A stretch of DNA of 64,000 bases, taken from the NCBI RefSeq assembly GCF_005885605.1, contig NZ_SZVP01000001.1:496001-560000 (forward strand). The letters are read 5' to 3'. The stretch is from Colwellia ponticola. Lineage in GTDB: Bacteria > Pseudomonadota > Gammaproteobacteria > Enterobacterales > Alteromonadaceae. Both the position numbers and the translations under genes were made by a program. Position 1 is the stretch's first letter. Every line of letters starts with the position of its first letter. Positions 47,701-58,300 of the stretch are shown piece after piece. Under the pieces are notes generated by a model. It was not told the DNA's origin and did not search any database. It saw only the letters and a program-made list of their open reading frames with translations.

Positions 47701-48555
47701 ATGAAGTTAATCATTGTCAGTGGTCGCTCTGGATCAGGTAAATCAGTAGCCTTGAGAGTCTTAGAAGATCTTGGTTATTATTGTGTCGATAATATCCCTA
47801 TTAATCTACTACCGGCATTAACCCATACGGTCATTAACGACTATGAAAATGTCGCGGTAAGTTTAGACGTACGCAACCTACCTAAAGATCCACAGGATAT
47901 TCCAGAGATTATTGCTTATTTACCTAAAGCGGTCGATGTCAATACACTCTTTTTAGATGCTGACGATAATGACTTGATCAGACGCTTTAGTGAAACACGC
48001 CGCTTACACCCTCTGATTAAAGAAAATATGGCGCTTGATCAGGCTATCGCCTTAGAAAAATCACTACTAGAGCCAATATCAACGAAAGCTGATCTTTACA
48101 TCAATACCAGTCAGCTTACTCCTCACCAATTAGCCGATTTAGTCAGAGAACGTATTTTAGGTAAAAAAACCGGCTCTATGGTTTTGGTGTTTCAATCTTT
48201 TGGTTTTAAGCACGGTATACCTGTTGATGCTGATTACGTTTTTGACGCAAGGTTTTTACCTAACCCTTTTTGGGAAGCGTCGCTAAAGGGTAAAACCGGC
48301 GTCGACTCAGAAGTAAAAGATTTTCTCGCCAGTCAAGCCATTGTCACTAAATTTATTTGGCAAATTAATAGCTTTATGATGACTTGGTTACCTCATTTAG
48401 AACGCAATAACCGTAGCTATGTCACTATCGCTATAGGCTGTACTGGTGGTAAACACAGATCTGTTTATATTGCTGAAATGCTTGCAAAAAATTTTCGTAA
48501 AGAACGTGATGATATTCAAATTCATCATCGTGATATTCATGTTAAATCTACCTAG
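47701..48555 (+). CDS. rapZ: RNase adapter protein RapZ
   Basis: In enterobacteria RapZ binds the small RNA GlmZ and presents it to RNase E, thereby controlling GlmS and envelope precursor supply. The 284-residue protein has the P-loop GRSGSGKS at 8-15, LDVRN after the first strand, and the C-terminal RNA-binding region with IGCTGGKHRSVYIAE. E. coli RapZ also has 284 residues. It follows ptsN by 35 bp and precedes the NPr gene, the usual order. Whether GlmZ-like RNAs exist here cannot be seen from this window. Confidence 0.96.
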   Translation: MKLIIVSGRSGSGKSVALRVLEDLGYYCVDNIPINLLPALTHTVINDYENVAVSLDVRNLPKDPQDIPEIIAYLPKAVDVNTLFLDADDNDLIRRFSETRRLHPLIKENMALDQAIALEKSLLEPISTKADLYINTSQLTPHQLADLVRERILGKKTGSMVLVFQSFGFKHGIPVDADYVFDARFLPNPFWEASLKGKTGVDSEVKDFLASQAIVTKFIWQINSFMMTWLPHLERNNRSYVTIAIGCTGGKHRSVYIAEMLAKNFRKERDDIQIHHRDIHVKST

Positions 48556-48569
48556 TAAACAGGTATAAA

Positions 48570-48845
48570 ATGGCTGTGCTCTCTCAAAAAATCACCCTAT
48601 GTAATAAATTAGGCTTACATGCACGTGCCGCGACTAAATTAGCACAATTAAGTCAAAAATTCTCTGCGAAAATAACGCTTGAATTAGCTGGTAAAGAAGC
48701 TGACGCCGGTAGTATCATGGCACTGATGTTACTCGCTGGCGCTCAAGGAAAAGTGGTTAATGTTACTGCAAAAGGCGTGGATGCAAAGCTGGCGTTAACT
48801 GAAATATGCCAACTTATTTGTGATAAATTTGATGAAGCTGAATAA
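48570..48845 (+). CDS. ptsO: Phosphocarrier protein NPr
   Basis: NPr is the HPr-like carrier of the nitrogen PTS, passing phosphate from PtsP to PtsN. The 91-residue protein has the active histidine H18 in KLGLHARAATKLAQL and the second conserved region DAGSIMALMLLAGAQG. The latter carries serine where sugar-PTS HPr proteins have the SIMGVM variant. It is the last gene of the rpoN-hpf-ptsN-rapZ-NPr cluster. A decayed repeat element follows directly. Confidence 0.94.
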   Translation: MAVLSQKITLCNKLGLHARAATKLAQLSQKFSAKITLELAGKEADAGSIMALMLLAGAQGKVVNVTAKGVDAKLALTEICQLICDKFDEAE

Positions 48846-48847
48846 TG

Positions 48848-49110
48848 ACACCAATTCCATTTAATTTTTGAGCAACTCAATTTTTTATAAGTAAGCTTAC
48901 AACAATGTGAATTAAGTAGCTATGTTATGAGTTATGAGTTTTATGTCATTATCAGTTCGCTAATACACTCGCAAAGCTCAAATAGTTATTAAAAGGCAAA
49001 GACCTGTATGCTGCATTATAAGTAAAACTTATATGGTAAGTGGGGAGCTTATTCTCCTGAGTTCTTATTATCATCGATAAATCGCTTGCCCTAAAACTTG
49101 TAAACTCAGC
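48848..49110 (+). repeat. Decayed MITE-like copy 3
   Basis: The left end reads ACACCAATTCCATTTAAT. Inside are scattered matches to copies 1 and 2: TTATCAGTTCGCTAATA, TTATTAAAAGGCAAAG, TTCTCCTGAGT and a final AACTCAGC near 49110. The right terminal repeat is not recognisable. It fills the gap between the NPr gene and mgtE and supplies the upstream in-frame codons before the mgtE start. Confidence 0.6.
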
Positions 49111-49151
49111 CTTTAGAGCGTTTGCTGCAGCACTATAAAAATAGGACCGCT

Positions 49152-50510
49152 ATGTCAGAATTATCAGAACAAGAATTCAATCAAAAACGATTACAACAAG
49201 TTAACGAAGCCCTGGGTAGTGGTATGTTTGTGTATGTACGCAAACTACTACAGCATATGCCTGCTTATGATTTAGCGCTTATTTTAGAATCCTCTACGGC
49301 AAAAAGCCGACTAGTACTTTGGCAACTCATCGACTCTGATTTTCATGGTGAAGTACTTGAAGAACTTAATGAAGAAGTTCGTCAGGGTATCCTTAAAAAC
49401 ATGCGCCCAGAAAAGCTTGCCGCCGTTGCTGAAGGGATGGACATTGATGATTTAGCAGAAGTTTTTCGTACCTTACCAGATAATATTTATAACGAAGTAC
49501 TCAACTCGATGGACTCGCAAGACCGCAGCCGAGTCGAAACAGCATTATCTTATGAGAAAGAAACTGCTGGTGGGATAATGAATACCGATACCATTACTTT
49601 GCGCCCTGAAGTAACCGTTGATGTTGTTTTAAGGTATTTACGCTTAAAAGGTGAACTTCCTGAAGCAACAGATTCATTTTATGTCGTTGACCGTAAAAAT
49701 TATTTTATTGGCGCAGTATCACTTGCTACCATAGTTACCGCTAAAGCAGACGCCATTGTTTCTAGTTTAATTGATGCTGAAGTTGAAGCAGTACAAGCCG
49801 ATATGGACGAACAAGATGTCGCACAACTGTTTGAGCGTTACGACTGGTATTCAGCACCGGTCATTGATGAATCGGGGCATTTATTAGGTCGTATTACCAT
49901 TGATGATGTGGTTGATATTATTCGAGATAACGCTGAGCACTCCATGATGAGTATGGTGGGTTTAGAAGGTGAAGCTGACACTTTTGCTCCTGTTATTAAA
50001 AGTACTAAGCAGCGTTCACTATGGCTTGGCGTTAACCTAATAACCGCTTTAATGGCGGTTGCCGTGACCAGTATGTTTGAAGGGGTTTTTCAACAATTAG
50101 CTATTTTGGCGGTGTTAAACTCTTTAGTACCTAGTATGGGTGGTGTTGCCGGTAATCAAACCTTAACACTGGTGATTCGAGGCATGGCGCTAGGCCATGT
50201 TGGCGACAGTAATGCTCGCGCTTTGCTAAGTAAAGAAGTCGCCATTGGCTTTTTAAATGGTGTTATTTGGGCTACCTTAATTGCGACAGTGGTCGCTATT
50301 TGGAAGCAAGATATTATGCTTGGCGGCGTCATTGCTTTCGCTATGCTAATGAACATGACTGCAGCAGGGCTTGCTGGTGTTTGTATACCGTTATTGTTAA
50401 AGCGTTTTAAAATAGACCCTGCATTAGCTGGTAGTGTTATTCTTACCACAGTAACTGATGTTGTTGGTATTTTTGCTTTCTTAGGTACCGCAACACTACT
50501 GCTTACCTAG
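49152..50510 (+). CDS. mgtE: Magnesium transporter MgtE
   Basis: MgtE is a homodimeric Mg2+ channel gated by its cytoplasmic domains. AGGA precedes the ATG at 49152, which is preferred over the in-frame ATG at 49122 that falls at the end of a repeat remnant. The 452-residue protein has the N-terminal helical MgtE_N domain (about 20-125, with KLAAVAEGMDIDDLAEVFRT), a pair of CBS domains (about 130-250) and five transmembrane helices. The pore segment PSMGGVAGNQTLTLVIRG is present. It ends before a bidirectional terminator shared with pmbA. Confidence 0.95.
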   Translation: MSELSEQEFNQKRLQQVNEALGSGMFVYVRKLLQHMPAYDLALILESSTAKSRLVLWQLIDSDFHGEVLEELNEEVRQGILKNMRPEKLAAVAEGMDIDDLAEVFRTLPDNIYNEVLNSMDSQDRSRVETALSYEKETAGGIMNTDTITLRPEVTVDVVLRYLRLKGELPEATDSFYVVDRKNYFIGAVSLATIVTAKADAIVSSLIDAEVEAVQADMDEQDVAQLFERYDWYSAPVIDESGHLLGRITIDDVVDIIRDNAEHSMMSMVGLEGEADTFAPVIKSTKQRSLWLGVNLITALMAVAVTSMFEGVFQQLAILAVLNSLVPSMGGVAGNQTLTLVIRGMALGHVGDSNARALLSKEVAIGFLNGVIWATLIATVVAIWKQDIMLGGVIAFAMLMNMTAAGLAGVCIPLLLKRFKIDPALAGSVILTTVTDVVGIFAFLGTATLLLT

Positions 50511-50565
50511 TGCTATTGATTAAGATGGTATAGTTTGAAGTCATCCCTTCCTAATCTATAGCCCT

Positions 50566-50604
50566 AAAAAAGCGTTATCAATAAGGTATTGATAACGCTT
50601 TTTT
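50566..50604. terminator. Bidirectional terminator between mgtE and pmbA
   Basis: A 17-bp perfect stem, AAAAAAGCGTTATCAAT with its complement, surrounds a 5-base loop. It gives a U-run in either direction. It lies 55 bp past mgtE and 28 bp past the convergent pmbA stop. Confidence 0.92.
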
Positions 50605-50631
50605 GTTTTAATCTGCTCTACACTGCCTTTA

Positions 50632-51993
50632 CTAATGTCCAGCCACTTGCATTTCATCAATCAAAATTGAGCCGGTACGAATACTGCCGCGCATATCCAC
50701 ATCTGAGCCTACGGCCACTATACCTTTAAACATTTGCGCTAAATTACCTGCGATGGTGATTTCACTCACTGGGTAAGCAATTTCACCATTTTCAACCCAA
50801 AACCCTGCTGCGCCACGTGAGTAATCGCCATTAACAACATTAACCCCTTGACCCATCATTTCGGTGACCAGTAAGCCTGTACCTAAGGTTTTTAACATCT
50901 TATCAAAGCTGCCATCATGCCCTTGAGCATTAACCAGCCAGTTATGAATACCACCTGCATTGCCCGTGGTAGTCAGTCCTAGTTTACGCGCCGAATAACT
51001 AGTTAATAAATAAGTTTGTAAAGCACCATCGGTAATAATTTCTCTATCTTGTGTTAACACGCCTTCGCTATCAAACGCGCTACTCGCTAAACCTTTAGCA
51101 ATATGAGGTCTTTCACTGATATTTAAAAATTTAGGAAATACATCATTACCAATAGCATCAAGTAAGAACGACGACTTACGATATAAATTCCCACCACTAA
51201 TAGCAGCAATAAAATGCCCCCAAATAGTGTTAGCAATATCGGCTCTAAATAATACTGGCACTTTACCAGTAGCGATTGTTTGAGGCTTTAAGCGAGATAA
51301 TGTCTCTTGTGAAGCTTGTAAACCAACATTTTTGGCACTTTCTAATAAGGAGAATTCTCGACTTACTGTATAAGCATAGTCACGCTCCATATCCTCACCA
51401 TCACTAGCAATCATCACACAGCTTAAACTATGGCGAGTACTTGGATACCCGACCAATTGTCCATGGCTATTACCGTACACTTTAAAGCCAGCATAAGTAT
51501 CAAAACTAGCACCGTCAGAATTAGTAATACGCGGGTCAACAGCTAAGGCACTTTCTTCACATGCTTTAGCAAGTTCAATAGCTTCTTCAGTGCTTATTTC
51601 ATGAGGGTGGTATAAATCTAAATCAACGGGATTCATCGCCAAAAGAGACTTATCAGCGAGGCCAGAGCAATCATCTACCGAGGTATATTTGGCAATATTT
51701 ACTGCTGCAGTTACCGCTTTAACCAGCGCTTGCTCAGATAAATCAGCTGTAGAAGCACTACCTTTACGACCATCACGATAAACCGTGATCCCTAAGCCAC
51801 CATCATTAGTAAACTCAACATTTTCTACTTCACCCATACGTGTACTAACACTTAAGCCTTGTTGCCGACTCATCGCGACTTCAGCGCTGTCTGCACCCAG
51901 TGATTTAGCCAGCTCAAGTACGGTATTAACACGTGCTTTAACGTCGCTCATTTGAGTAGTGATTGGATCATGCGATTTAGAGGCTTGAGTCAT
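50632..51993 (-). CDS. pmbA: TldD/PmbA-family protease subunit PmbA (TldE)
   Basis: PmbA (TldE) forms with TldD a heterodimeric metalloprotease known for maturing microcin B17 and degrading CcdA in E. coli. The 453-residue protein has the family N-terminal domain (GADSAEVAMSRQQGLSV, GLGITVYRDGRKGSAS) and C-terminal MGQGVNVVNGDYSRGAAGFWVENG. It lacks the HExxxH motif, which is carried by the partner. E. coli PmbA has 450 residues. Its partner TldD is encoded 0.9 kb away on the same strand, with darP between them on the other strand. Confidence 0.95.
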   Translation of the reverse strand: MTQASKSHDPITTQMSDVKARVNTVLELAKSLGADSAEVAMSRQQGLSVSTRMGEVENVEFTNDGGLGITVYRDGRKGSASTADLSEQALVKAVTAAVNIAKYTSVDDCSGLADKSLLAMNPVDLDLYHPHEISTEEAIELAKACEESALAVDPRITNSDGASFDTYAGFKVYGNSHGQLVGYPSTRHSLSCVMIASDGEDMERDYAYTVSREFSLLESAKNVGLQASQETLSRLKPQTIATGKVPVLFRADIANTIWGHFIAAISGGNLYRKSSFLLDAIGNDVFPKFLNISERPHIAKGLASSAFDSEGVLTQDREIITDGALQTYLLTSYSARKLGLTTTGNAGGIHNWLVNAQGHDGSFDKMLKTLGTGLLVTEMMGQGVNVVNGDYSRGAAGFWVENGEIAYPVSEITIAGNLAQMFKGIVAVGSDVDMRGSIRTGSILIDEMQVAGH

Positions 51994-52259
51994 ATTAGTT
52001 TCTACTTTCTCTTTGTATAGGTTTTAAAGGGGCTACAGGTTTCTACAGCAATTTAGCGGCAACAACTTAACGTATAAAAATGCTGCGCGTTTGTCATTAT
52101 TTTTATCATTAAATCGTAGTCTCAGCGCCACTCCAAGCAATTGCACGTCAACAATAGCACTCGAGTAGAATACGACCACAAAAGATCAACAGCACTAATT
52201 AATTTAGTGATATAATAAGTGTAATTATAATTTATTTTAACATGGTATGAGACATTATT

Positions 52260-52775
52260 ATGCCCCAGTCAGTCAACGATATCGACGAATCATTCGAAGA
52301 AGAGTTAAAAAGTAAAACAGAAGTTAAACGTGAAATGCATCAGTTGCAAGATTTCGCCCAAAGCTTAATAGAAATGTCTAAGCATCAACGCAGTCGTCTA
52401 CCGTTAAGTGACGACTTAAAAGACGCAATGATTTTAGCCGATAAGATCCGTAACAAGCATGAAGCTTTACGCCGTCATATTCGTCATACCGCTAGAATAT
52501 TGTTAGAAACTGACCTTGCACCTATTCATCATGCTATTGAAGTGATGGCGAATAAACATCAACAAGAAACGGCAAAATTTGTCCGTTTAGAAAGTCTTAG
52601 AGATGAATTAATTGAGCAAGGCAATGATGCTGTTGAAGCCTTAATTAGTGAATTTCCAACGATTGAGCGTCAAAAAATCAAACAATTAATTCGCCATGCA
52701 GCCAAAGAGAAAAAAGCAGATAAATTAGGTAAGCATTACAAAAACTTGTTCGCTTATCTAAAAGAAAACAGCTAA
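52260..52775 (+). CDS. darP: Ribosome-associated protein DarP (YjgA)
   Basis: DarP (YjgA) is a late 50S assembly factor in E. coli. The 171-residue, lysine-rich helical protein matches the DUF615 family. It has DIDESFEEELKSKTEVKREM at the N terminus, KSLIEMS-like AQSLIEMSKHQRSRLPLSD, and C-terminal RQKIKQLIRHAAKEKKADK. E. coli YjgA has 183 residues and is also next to pmbA. A TATAAT-like sequence lies about 45 bp upstream of the ATG, within the 266-bp gap after pmbA. Confidence 0.94.
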   Translation: MPQSVNDIDESFEEELKSKTEVKREMHQLQDFAQSLIEMSKHQRSRLPLSDDLKDAMILADKIRNKHEALRRHIRHTARILLETDLAPIHHAIEVMANKHQQETAKFVRLESLRDELIEQGNDAVEALISEFPTIERQKIKQLIRHAAKEKKADKLGKHYKNLFAYLKENS

Positions 52776-52803
52776 GAAATCAGAGCAAAGACCCGCGTAT
52801 TAA

Positions 52804-52834
52804 AAGCCAGTAACACAATCTGTTACTGGCTAAA
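52804..52834 (-). terminator. Terminator of tldD
   Basis: AGCCAGTAACA pairs with TGTTACTGGCT around a 5-base loop. On the minus strand it is followed by TTTTA, so it suits tldD, whose stop lies 27 bp away. On the plus strand no T run follows. Confidence 0.7.
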
Positions 52835-52857
52835 ATATTTGCTAACAGTCAAGCTAA

Positions 52858-54303
52858 CTACTGCGTACCACCAATAGTCATTTCATCTACTTTTAATGTC
52901 GGTTGACCAACACCAACAGGCATACTTTGGCCATTTTTACCACAAACACCCACACCAGGGTCAAGCTTGAGATCGTTACCCACCATACTAATGCGTTTCA
53001 TTGCTTCCGGGCCGTTACCTATTAACGTCGCTCCTTTTACCGGAGAGGTAATTTTACCATCTTCAATTAAATAAGCTTCCGAGCTAGTAAAAACAAACTT
53101 ACCCGAAGTAATATCTACCTGACCGCCAGCAAAGTTAGGCGCATAAATACCTTTTTTAACCGATTTAATAATATCTTCTGGGCTAGATTCCCCTGCTAAC
53201 ATATAAGTATTAGTCATACGTGGCATAGGTAAATGTGCGTATGATTCACGACGGCCATTACCGGTAGGCTTAACACCCATTAAACCTGCGTTATGCTTAT
53301 CTTGCATATAACCTTTTAAAATGCCCTGCTCAATTAAAACGTTATATTGTCCTGGCGTACCTTCATCATCAATGGTTATTGAACCGCGACGGTCAACTAA
53401 GGTGCCATCATCAACAATCGTACACAGCTTGGAAGTCACTTGCTGACCTACTTTACCAGAAAAAGCCGATGATCCTTTACGGTTAAAGTCACCTTCTAAG
53501 CCGTGCCCTACCGCTTCATGTAGTAATACGCCTGGCCAACCTGCGCCCAATACCACTGGAAAAGTACCTGCCGGTGCTTCAATAGCCACTAGGTTAACTA
53601 GAGCTTGTCTAACCGATTCTTCAGCATAAGCAAGATAACGGGGCTTGTTATCTCCGGGGGCAACGTCAAAAAAGTAACTGTAATCGGTACGCGCACCACC
53701 ACCAGCACTAGCGCGTTCACGTTTACCATTTTCTTCCACTAATACCGAACAATTTAAGCGGACTAATGGACGAATATCAGTCCCATAAGTACCATCACTA
53801 GCACTCACTAAAATAGTTTCATAAACACCTGATATACTTGCAATAACCTGCTTAACACGACTATCAGTTTGACGGGCATGTGCTTCAATTTGGTGTAATA
53901 AATCAATTTTCTGCTCTTGGGTTAAACTCCCCAATGGTTCAACTGATTGATAAACGTTAATAGGTGATTGACGGCTAAAAGCTTTCACTGTTGCGCCTGA
54001 GCCACTATCGGCAATACCTTTTGCCGCGTCTGCCGCTTGTTGTAGCGCTTGAGGATTAATATCATCAGAATACGCAAAGCCTGTTTTTTCACCTGATATA
54101 GCCCTTACACCAACACCTCGTTCAATATTATATGAACCTTCTTTTACAATACCATCTTCTAACACCCAGGTTTCATGTTGACTGGCTTGAAAATATAAAT
54201 CAGCGTAATCAACTTGTCGCCCCATCATACTTTTGAGTGTTTTTGACAATATTTCTTCGTCAATATGACTATCGCTTAGTAAGGATTTTTCCACTATATT
54301 CAT
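52858..54303 (-). CDS. tldD: Metalloprotease TldD
   Basis: TldD is the catalytic partner of PmbA. The 481-residue protein (E. coli also 481) carries the zinc motif [11 protein letters not shown] with HExxxH and C-terminal [19 protein letters not shown]. The N-terminal domain contains [19 protein letters not shown]. It is downstream of the nitrilase-family gene on the same strand. In E. coli tldD follows yhdP, here separated from it only by the nitrilase gene. Confidence 0.97.
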   Translation of the reverse strand: MNIVEKSLLSDSHIDEEILSKTLKSMMGRQVDYADLYFQASQHETWVLEDGIVKEGSYNIERGVGVRAISGEKTGFAYSDDINPQALQQAADAAKGIADSGSGATVKAFSRQSPINVYQSVEPLGSLTQEQKIDLLHQIEAHARQTDSRVKQVIASISGVYETILVSASDGTYGTDIRPLVRLNCSVLVEENGKRERASAGGGARTDYSYFFDVAPGDNKPRYLAYAEESVRQALVNLVAIEAPAGTFPVVLGAGWPGVLLHEAVGHGLEGDFNRKGSSAFSGKVGQQVTSKLCTIVDDGTLVDRRGSITIDDEGTPGQYNVLIEQGILKGYMQDKHNAGLMGVKPTGNGRRESYAHLPMPRMTNTYMLAGESSPEDIIKSVKKGIYAPNFAGGQVDITSGKFVFTSSEAYLIEDGKITSPVKGATLIGNGPEAMKRISMVGNDLKLDPGVGVCGKNGQSMPVGVGQPTLKVDEMTIGGTQ

Positions 54304-54408
54304 TTAGTCTGGCTCTACTTTTATGTTCTTCAATTATAATCAATTGCTACTTTATACCATTGCGCATAAAGAAGTGGCTAAGAGATCACTTTCTTATACG
54401 GATTGATA

Positions 54409-55296
54409 TTATTTCTTTAGCGGCGAGTGCAACGGCATACTTTGGCGTATGCGTTTTATTTCTTCTGGGTGATAGTCAACGCAAATATAACCTTCACCGG
54501 TATCAATACTTTGTTCAATTTCACCCCAAGGATTAATAATCATTGAGTGACCCCAGGTTTCACGACCGTTGTCATGAGTTCCTTCTTGCCCTGCGGCAAT
54601 AATATATACTTGATTTTCTATCGCTCTGGCTTGTAATAACGTTTGCCAATGTGCTTTACCCGTCACCTTAGTAAAAGCACTGGGTACGGTAATAATATTA
54701 GCACCAGCTAAGGTCAGTTGTTGAAACAACAAAGGAAAGCGTAAATCAAAACACACAGTTAAACCAATATTAGCAAAATCAGTTTTAACCACTTTTATTG
54801 ACGTACCGGCTTGGGTATAGCGTGACTCACAATAATTTTTAGTGCTGTCGCTAACATTAACATCAAATAAATGGATTTTATCATAGTGTCCTAATAACTC
54901 ACCATTAGGGTTAAAGAAATAGCTAGTATTAGTAAACTTGCTAGCTGAGGGTGTTAACACAGGTACTGTGCCCGCCACTAAATAGACGCTAAATTTTTTA
55001 GCTAAGCCGGCTAGTGCTGAACAAAGTTCATTATTTTGTGGATGACACTGTGTATTACGCGTTAAGTTACTATGTGCCGAGGTTTTTGCTAAGGTTAATT
55101 GTTCGCTATCTTTACCACCAAAAAACAAACAACATTCAGGCAATACGACTAAGTGCTGAACCTGTGCTTGGCCGGCATTCTCTTGATTAAACGTTGCTTG
55201 TCCGGCAGTAATACTCGTTAATATTTCAGCTATCTTTGCTAAGTTAGTAGCAACATTCGCCGTTGAAGATAACTGTATTGCCGTTAATTTAATCAT
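54409..55296 (-). CDS. Carbon-nitrogen hydrolase (nitrilase superfamily)
   Basis: This is a 295-residue amidase-type enzyme. The catalytic triad is visible: E54 in VLPECC, K140 in GHYDKIHLFD and C182 in LTVCFDLRFP. The order and spacing fit the Nit1/YbeM-like branch, in which some members remove deaminated glutathione. The product is probably a small-amide hydrolase. Deaminated glutathione amidase is the best guess by resemblance but is not proven. It lies between yhdP and tldD on the same strand, an arrangement common in Vibrio and Shewanella relatives. Confidence 0.92.
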   Translation of the reverse strand: MIKLTAIQLSSTANVATNLAKIAEILTSITAGQATFNQENAGQAQVQHLVVLPECCLFFGGKDSEQLTLAKTSAHSNLTRNTQCHPQNNELCSALAGLAKKFSVYLVAGTVPVLTPSASKFTNTSYFFNPNGELLGHYDKIHLFDVNVSDSTKNYCESRYTQAGTSIKVVKTDFANIGLTVCFDLRFPLLFQQLTLAGANIITVPSAFTKVTGKAHWQTLLQARAIENQVYIIAAGQEGTHDNGRETWGHSMIINPWGEIEQSIDTGEGYICVDYHPEEIKRIRQSMPLHSPLKK

Positions 55297-55368
55297 GATT
55301 AACCTTATCTTTTTAATGTTTGTTTTTGCTAATTATAAGCAATTACTTTAGATAACTATCTAAGCTAA

Positions 55369-58300
55369 CTACTTTCTCTTTGCCTCTTGTTCTTCTATAA
55401 GCGCTTTAGCTGCTTTACTCTCTACACTAATACTTTTACTTTTTCTATCGACTTCTTTGAGGTTAGGGTTTTCAACAGAACCGGTCAGTTCAAAGGTAAA
55501 CTCTGAAACCACCTGTGATTTAATCACTTGGTCAATGGCCACACCGGCTAAAAAAGTGACTGGATTTAACGAGGTAGCAATCCACGCCAATACTGGCAAG
55601 CTTGAGGTTAAATTAGGCTTATAAGACATATCATAATCAAGGGCCCCCGTTACCAAGTTGGTTTGCCCTGTCATAAACAAGTCACCTGCAGTGCCTTTCA
55701 TCTCAGTATTAGCCGTTGTTAGTAAACCTTGATTTAATTGATAGTCGCCTTTGATATTACTGTAAAACATACCATCACTAAAAATATCGCGAAAGTCTAG
55801 GGTTAACTTACGTACCAAAGACTCTAAGCTAAGTACTGAAAAAATTTTGGCTTTATCACTTACCTCGGCTAAATAACCATCATCGAGTCGAGCATTAACC
55901 GTGCCATTTAATTGACTAACGGTAAAATTATGCAATCCTCCAGCCCAGTTAAGATCGACATTAATAGTAGCACCACTGTCTTTTATAATAGAGGCAAAGT
56001 CCATTGCTTTTAGCTCTGCCTCCACATTAGCCACAGATAACTTACCTGCTAGCGATGTAGTTGACTCTTGATCGTTATACCGCCATTGCCCCGCCATCGT
56101 TAATTGTGTTTCATTGCGCTTAGCTTGAAAGTTAGTAAATGCGATGGTCTGATGATCTAGCCGTGCAATACTGGCGTCAACTTCTCCTAAATCTAATAAG
56201 CCAATAGTACAATGATCACAATGGAAAGTTAACGCGGGAATATTAGCAAAAATAATGTCACTTTCAGCTTTTATCGCTTGCTCTGTCAACACAGGTATTG
56301 CCGAGTCTTTGTCTTGTTGTTCGTTAGACGGCGCCAGTGTTAAAAACTCGGCATTAATGTCTAAACCTTGTGTTAACCAATCAGGATAGATTTTTATTTG
56401 ACTACGGGTTTGCTCCGCATTGAGTTGTAGTAACCACCACTGCTGCTTATCTAATAAATTAAATGATACGTTAGTGAGCGTTTGCCCCAATAGTGTAAAT
56501 TGGTCAATTGAACCTCTAATACGCTGAGGCTTGGCTAGAAAGGGTCTTGAAGTTTGCTGCTCTGCACTTGCTGCTGGTTGGTTAACACTGTCAACAATAT
56601 CGCTAATTAACGGCTGCCATAGCGAAAAATCGACCTGATCAAGTTTAGTGGTGATATGAAAGCCATCCATTGGCAGCGCCATGCTGCCTTCACCAAGCAT
56701 TAAATTAGCGCGAGTAAAACCGGTATTTTCATGAGCTAATATACCTGAAAAATGCAGTTTATCTCCATAATTTAGTACAACCGTAGACTGTTTTTCACCA
56801 CCCTCAATGTCTACTGACAAGGCGACTTTTTGTTTACCACCTTTGTTATAAGGCGCTGGCAATAATAGCTGGGTATTTTCTAAATCAGAATCAAAATTTG
56901 CGTTATATGAAAAACCACCTTGGTGATGCTGATGCAACGACAGATTGCCTTGCCAAGATAACGCTCCTTTGGTGTATTGCTGTAATTTTTTTGGGACATG
57001 AGCTAACCAGGCTGACTCTTTCCAGAGTGCGGTTAACTGTATTTCAGTATTGTAGTAATCGGTTTTATTCATACCACTAATATCGAGTGAAATAGGCAAT
57101 CCTTGCCAATATAAACGTAAATCTTTAGTGGTTATCTTATCGTTACTAAACGTTAGTTGGCCGTCAACATCAGTAAAATCCATTTGCGGTGTTTGCAATG
57201 CCGCTTGGTTGTTTTTAAAATTAATAGTACCACTAGCGATAGCTTGTTCACTGTGGTTAAGTGGTAAATGCAAATTAAAATCGCCACTTACCTTACCCTT
57301 AATTTGTAATTGTTCTAAAACACTACCAACACTGTCTTGAAAGGGGCTTTGATTCATCAAATCGCCAATATACACCGCTGGTGTTGCCTTTATATCCGCC
57401 TCTACAGTTAAAATTTGTCCATGTGCCAAGTCTGCTATAGCAGCACGCACGCCGGTAACATCTAACCCCGTTAACTTGCCGCCTCGACCCGTTATTAACA
57501 TTGAGTTATTAGTGAAGTTTAAATTAGCAACAAAGTCTGTAATGGCTGGCCAGTGCTCAACAAATTTAAATTCTGACTCACTTAGCTCAGCATCAACAAC
57601 AAAAATACCACTACCATCGTCAAACGGAAAGTGACTTAACGGACCGTTAATTAATATTTGAGCCTGCTCAACACGTCCCGAGACAACCGCAGCATTTAAG
57701 TAATTAACTAAATTGTCACTCATAATCGTTAATGGTAAATAACGCCCCACTAAACCGGCATTACCATTGGTCACATTCGCAAGTAACGCTAAATTCACTT
57801 CACCATTAATAGGCGCATCAACGTTAACTTGCGCCGATAAATTAACCTCTTCTGATAAAAAGTCTAATTGCTCAACCGTTAACCCCCAGCCATTATCATT
57901 AAAAGTTGCATACAATTGTCCAGAGAGATTTTGATAAGGAAAGGCTTGTACAAATAACTTATCAAAATCTAAATTTCCATCTGCGGCAGAAAAATCGACT
58001 GCGAGATAACTGTCTGCGTAAGTCAGTTTACCAGAGACATTTTCCAAGCCTGGAATACCGTGACTATAACTATTAGTAAACTTGGTAAAATTTGTTACTA
58101 CTTGTATATCGTTATCTTGCTTGCGAATATATAAGTCTTCAACTTTTCCTGTTAAGGTCATTTGCGACAACAAATTTCGTGTTGTTTCTTTGGCAACAAG
58201 TAATGGCGTAAGCTGCGCCAACATAGCAACGTCAACTTCAGATAAGTGTAAGGAAAAGTCATCTGCTTCTTTCGCCAGCATAACACTGAACAGTGGTGAC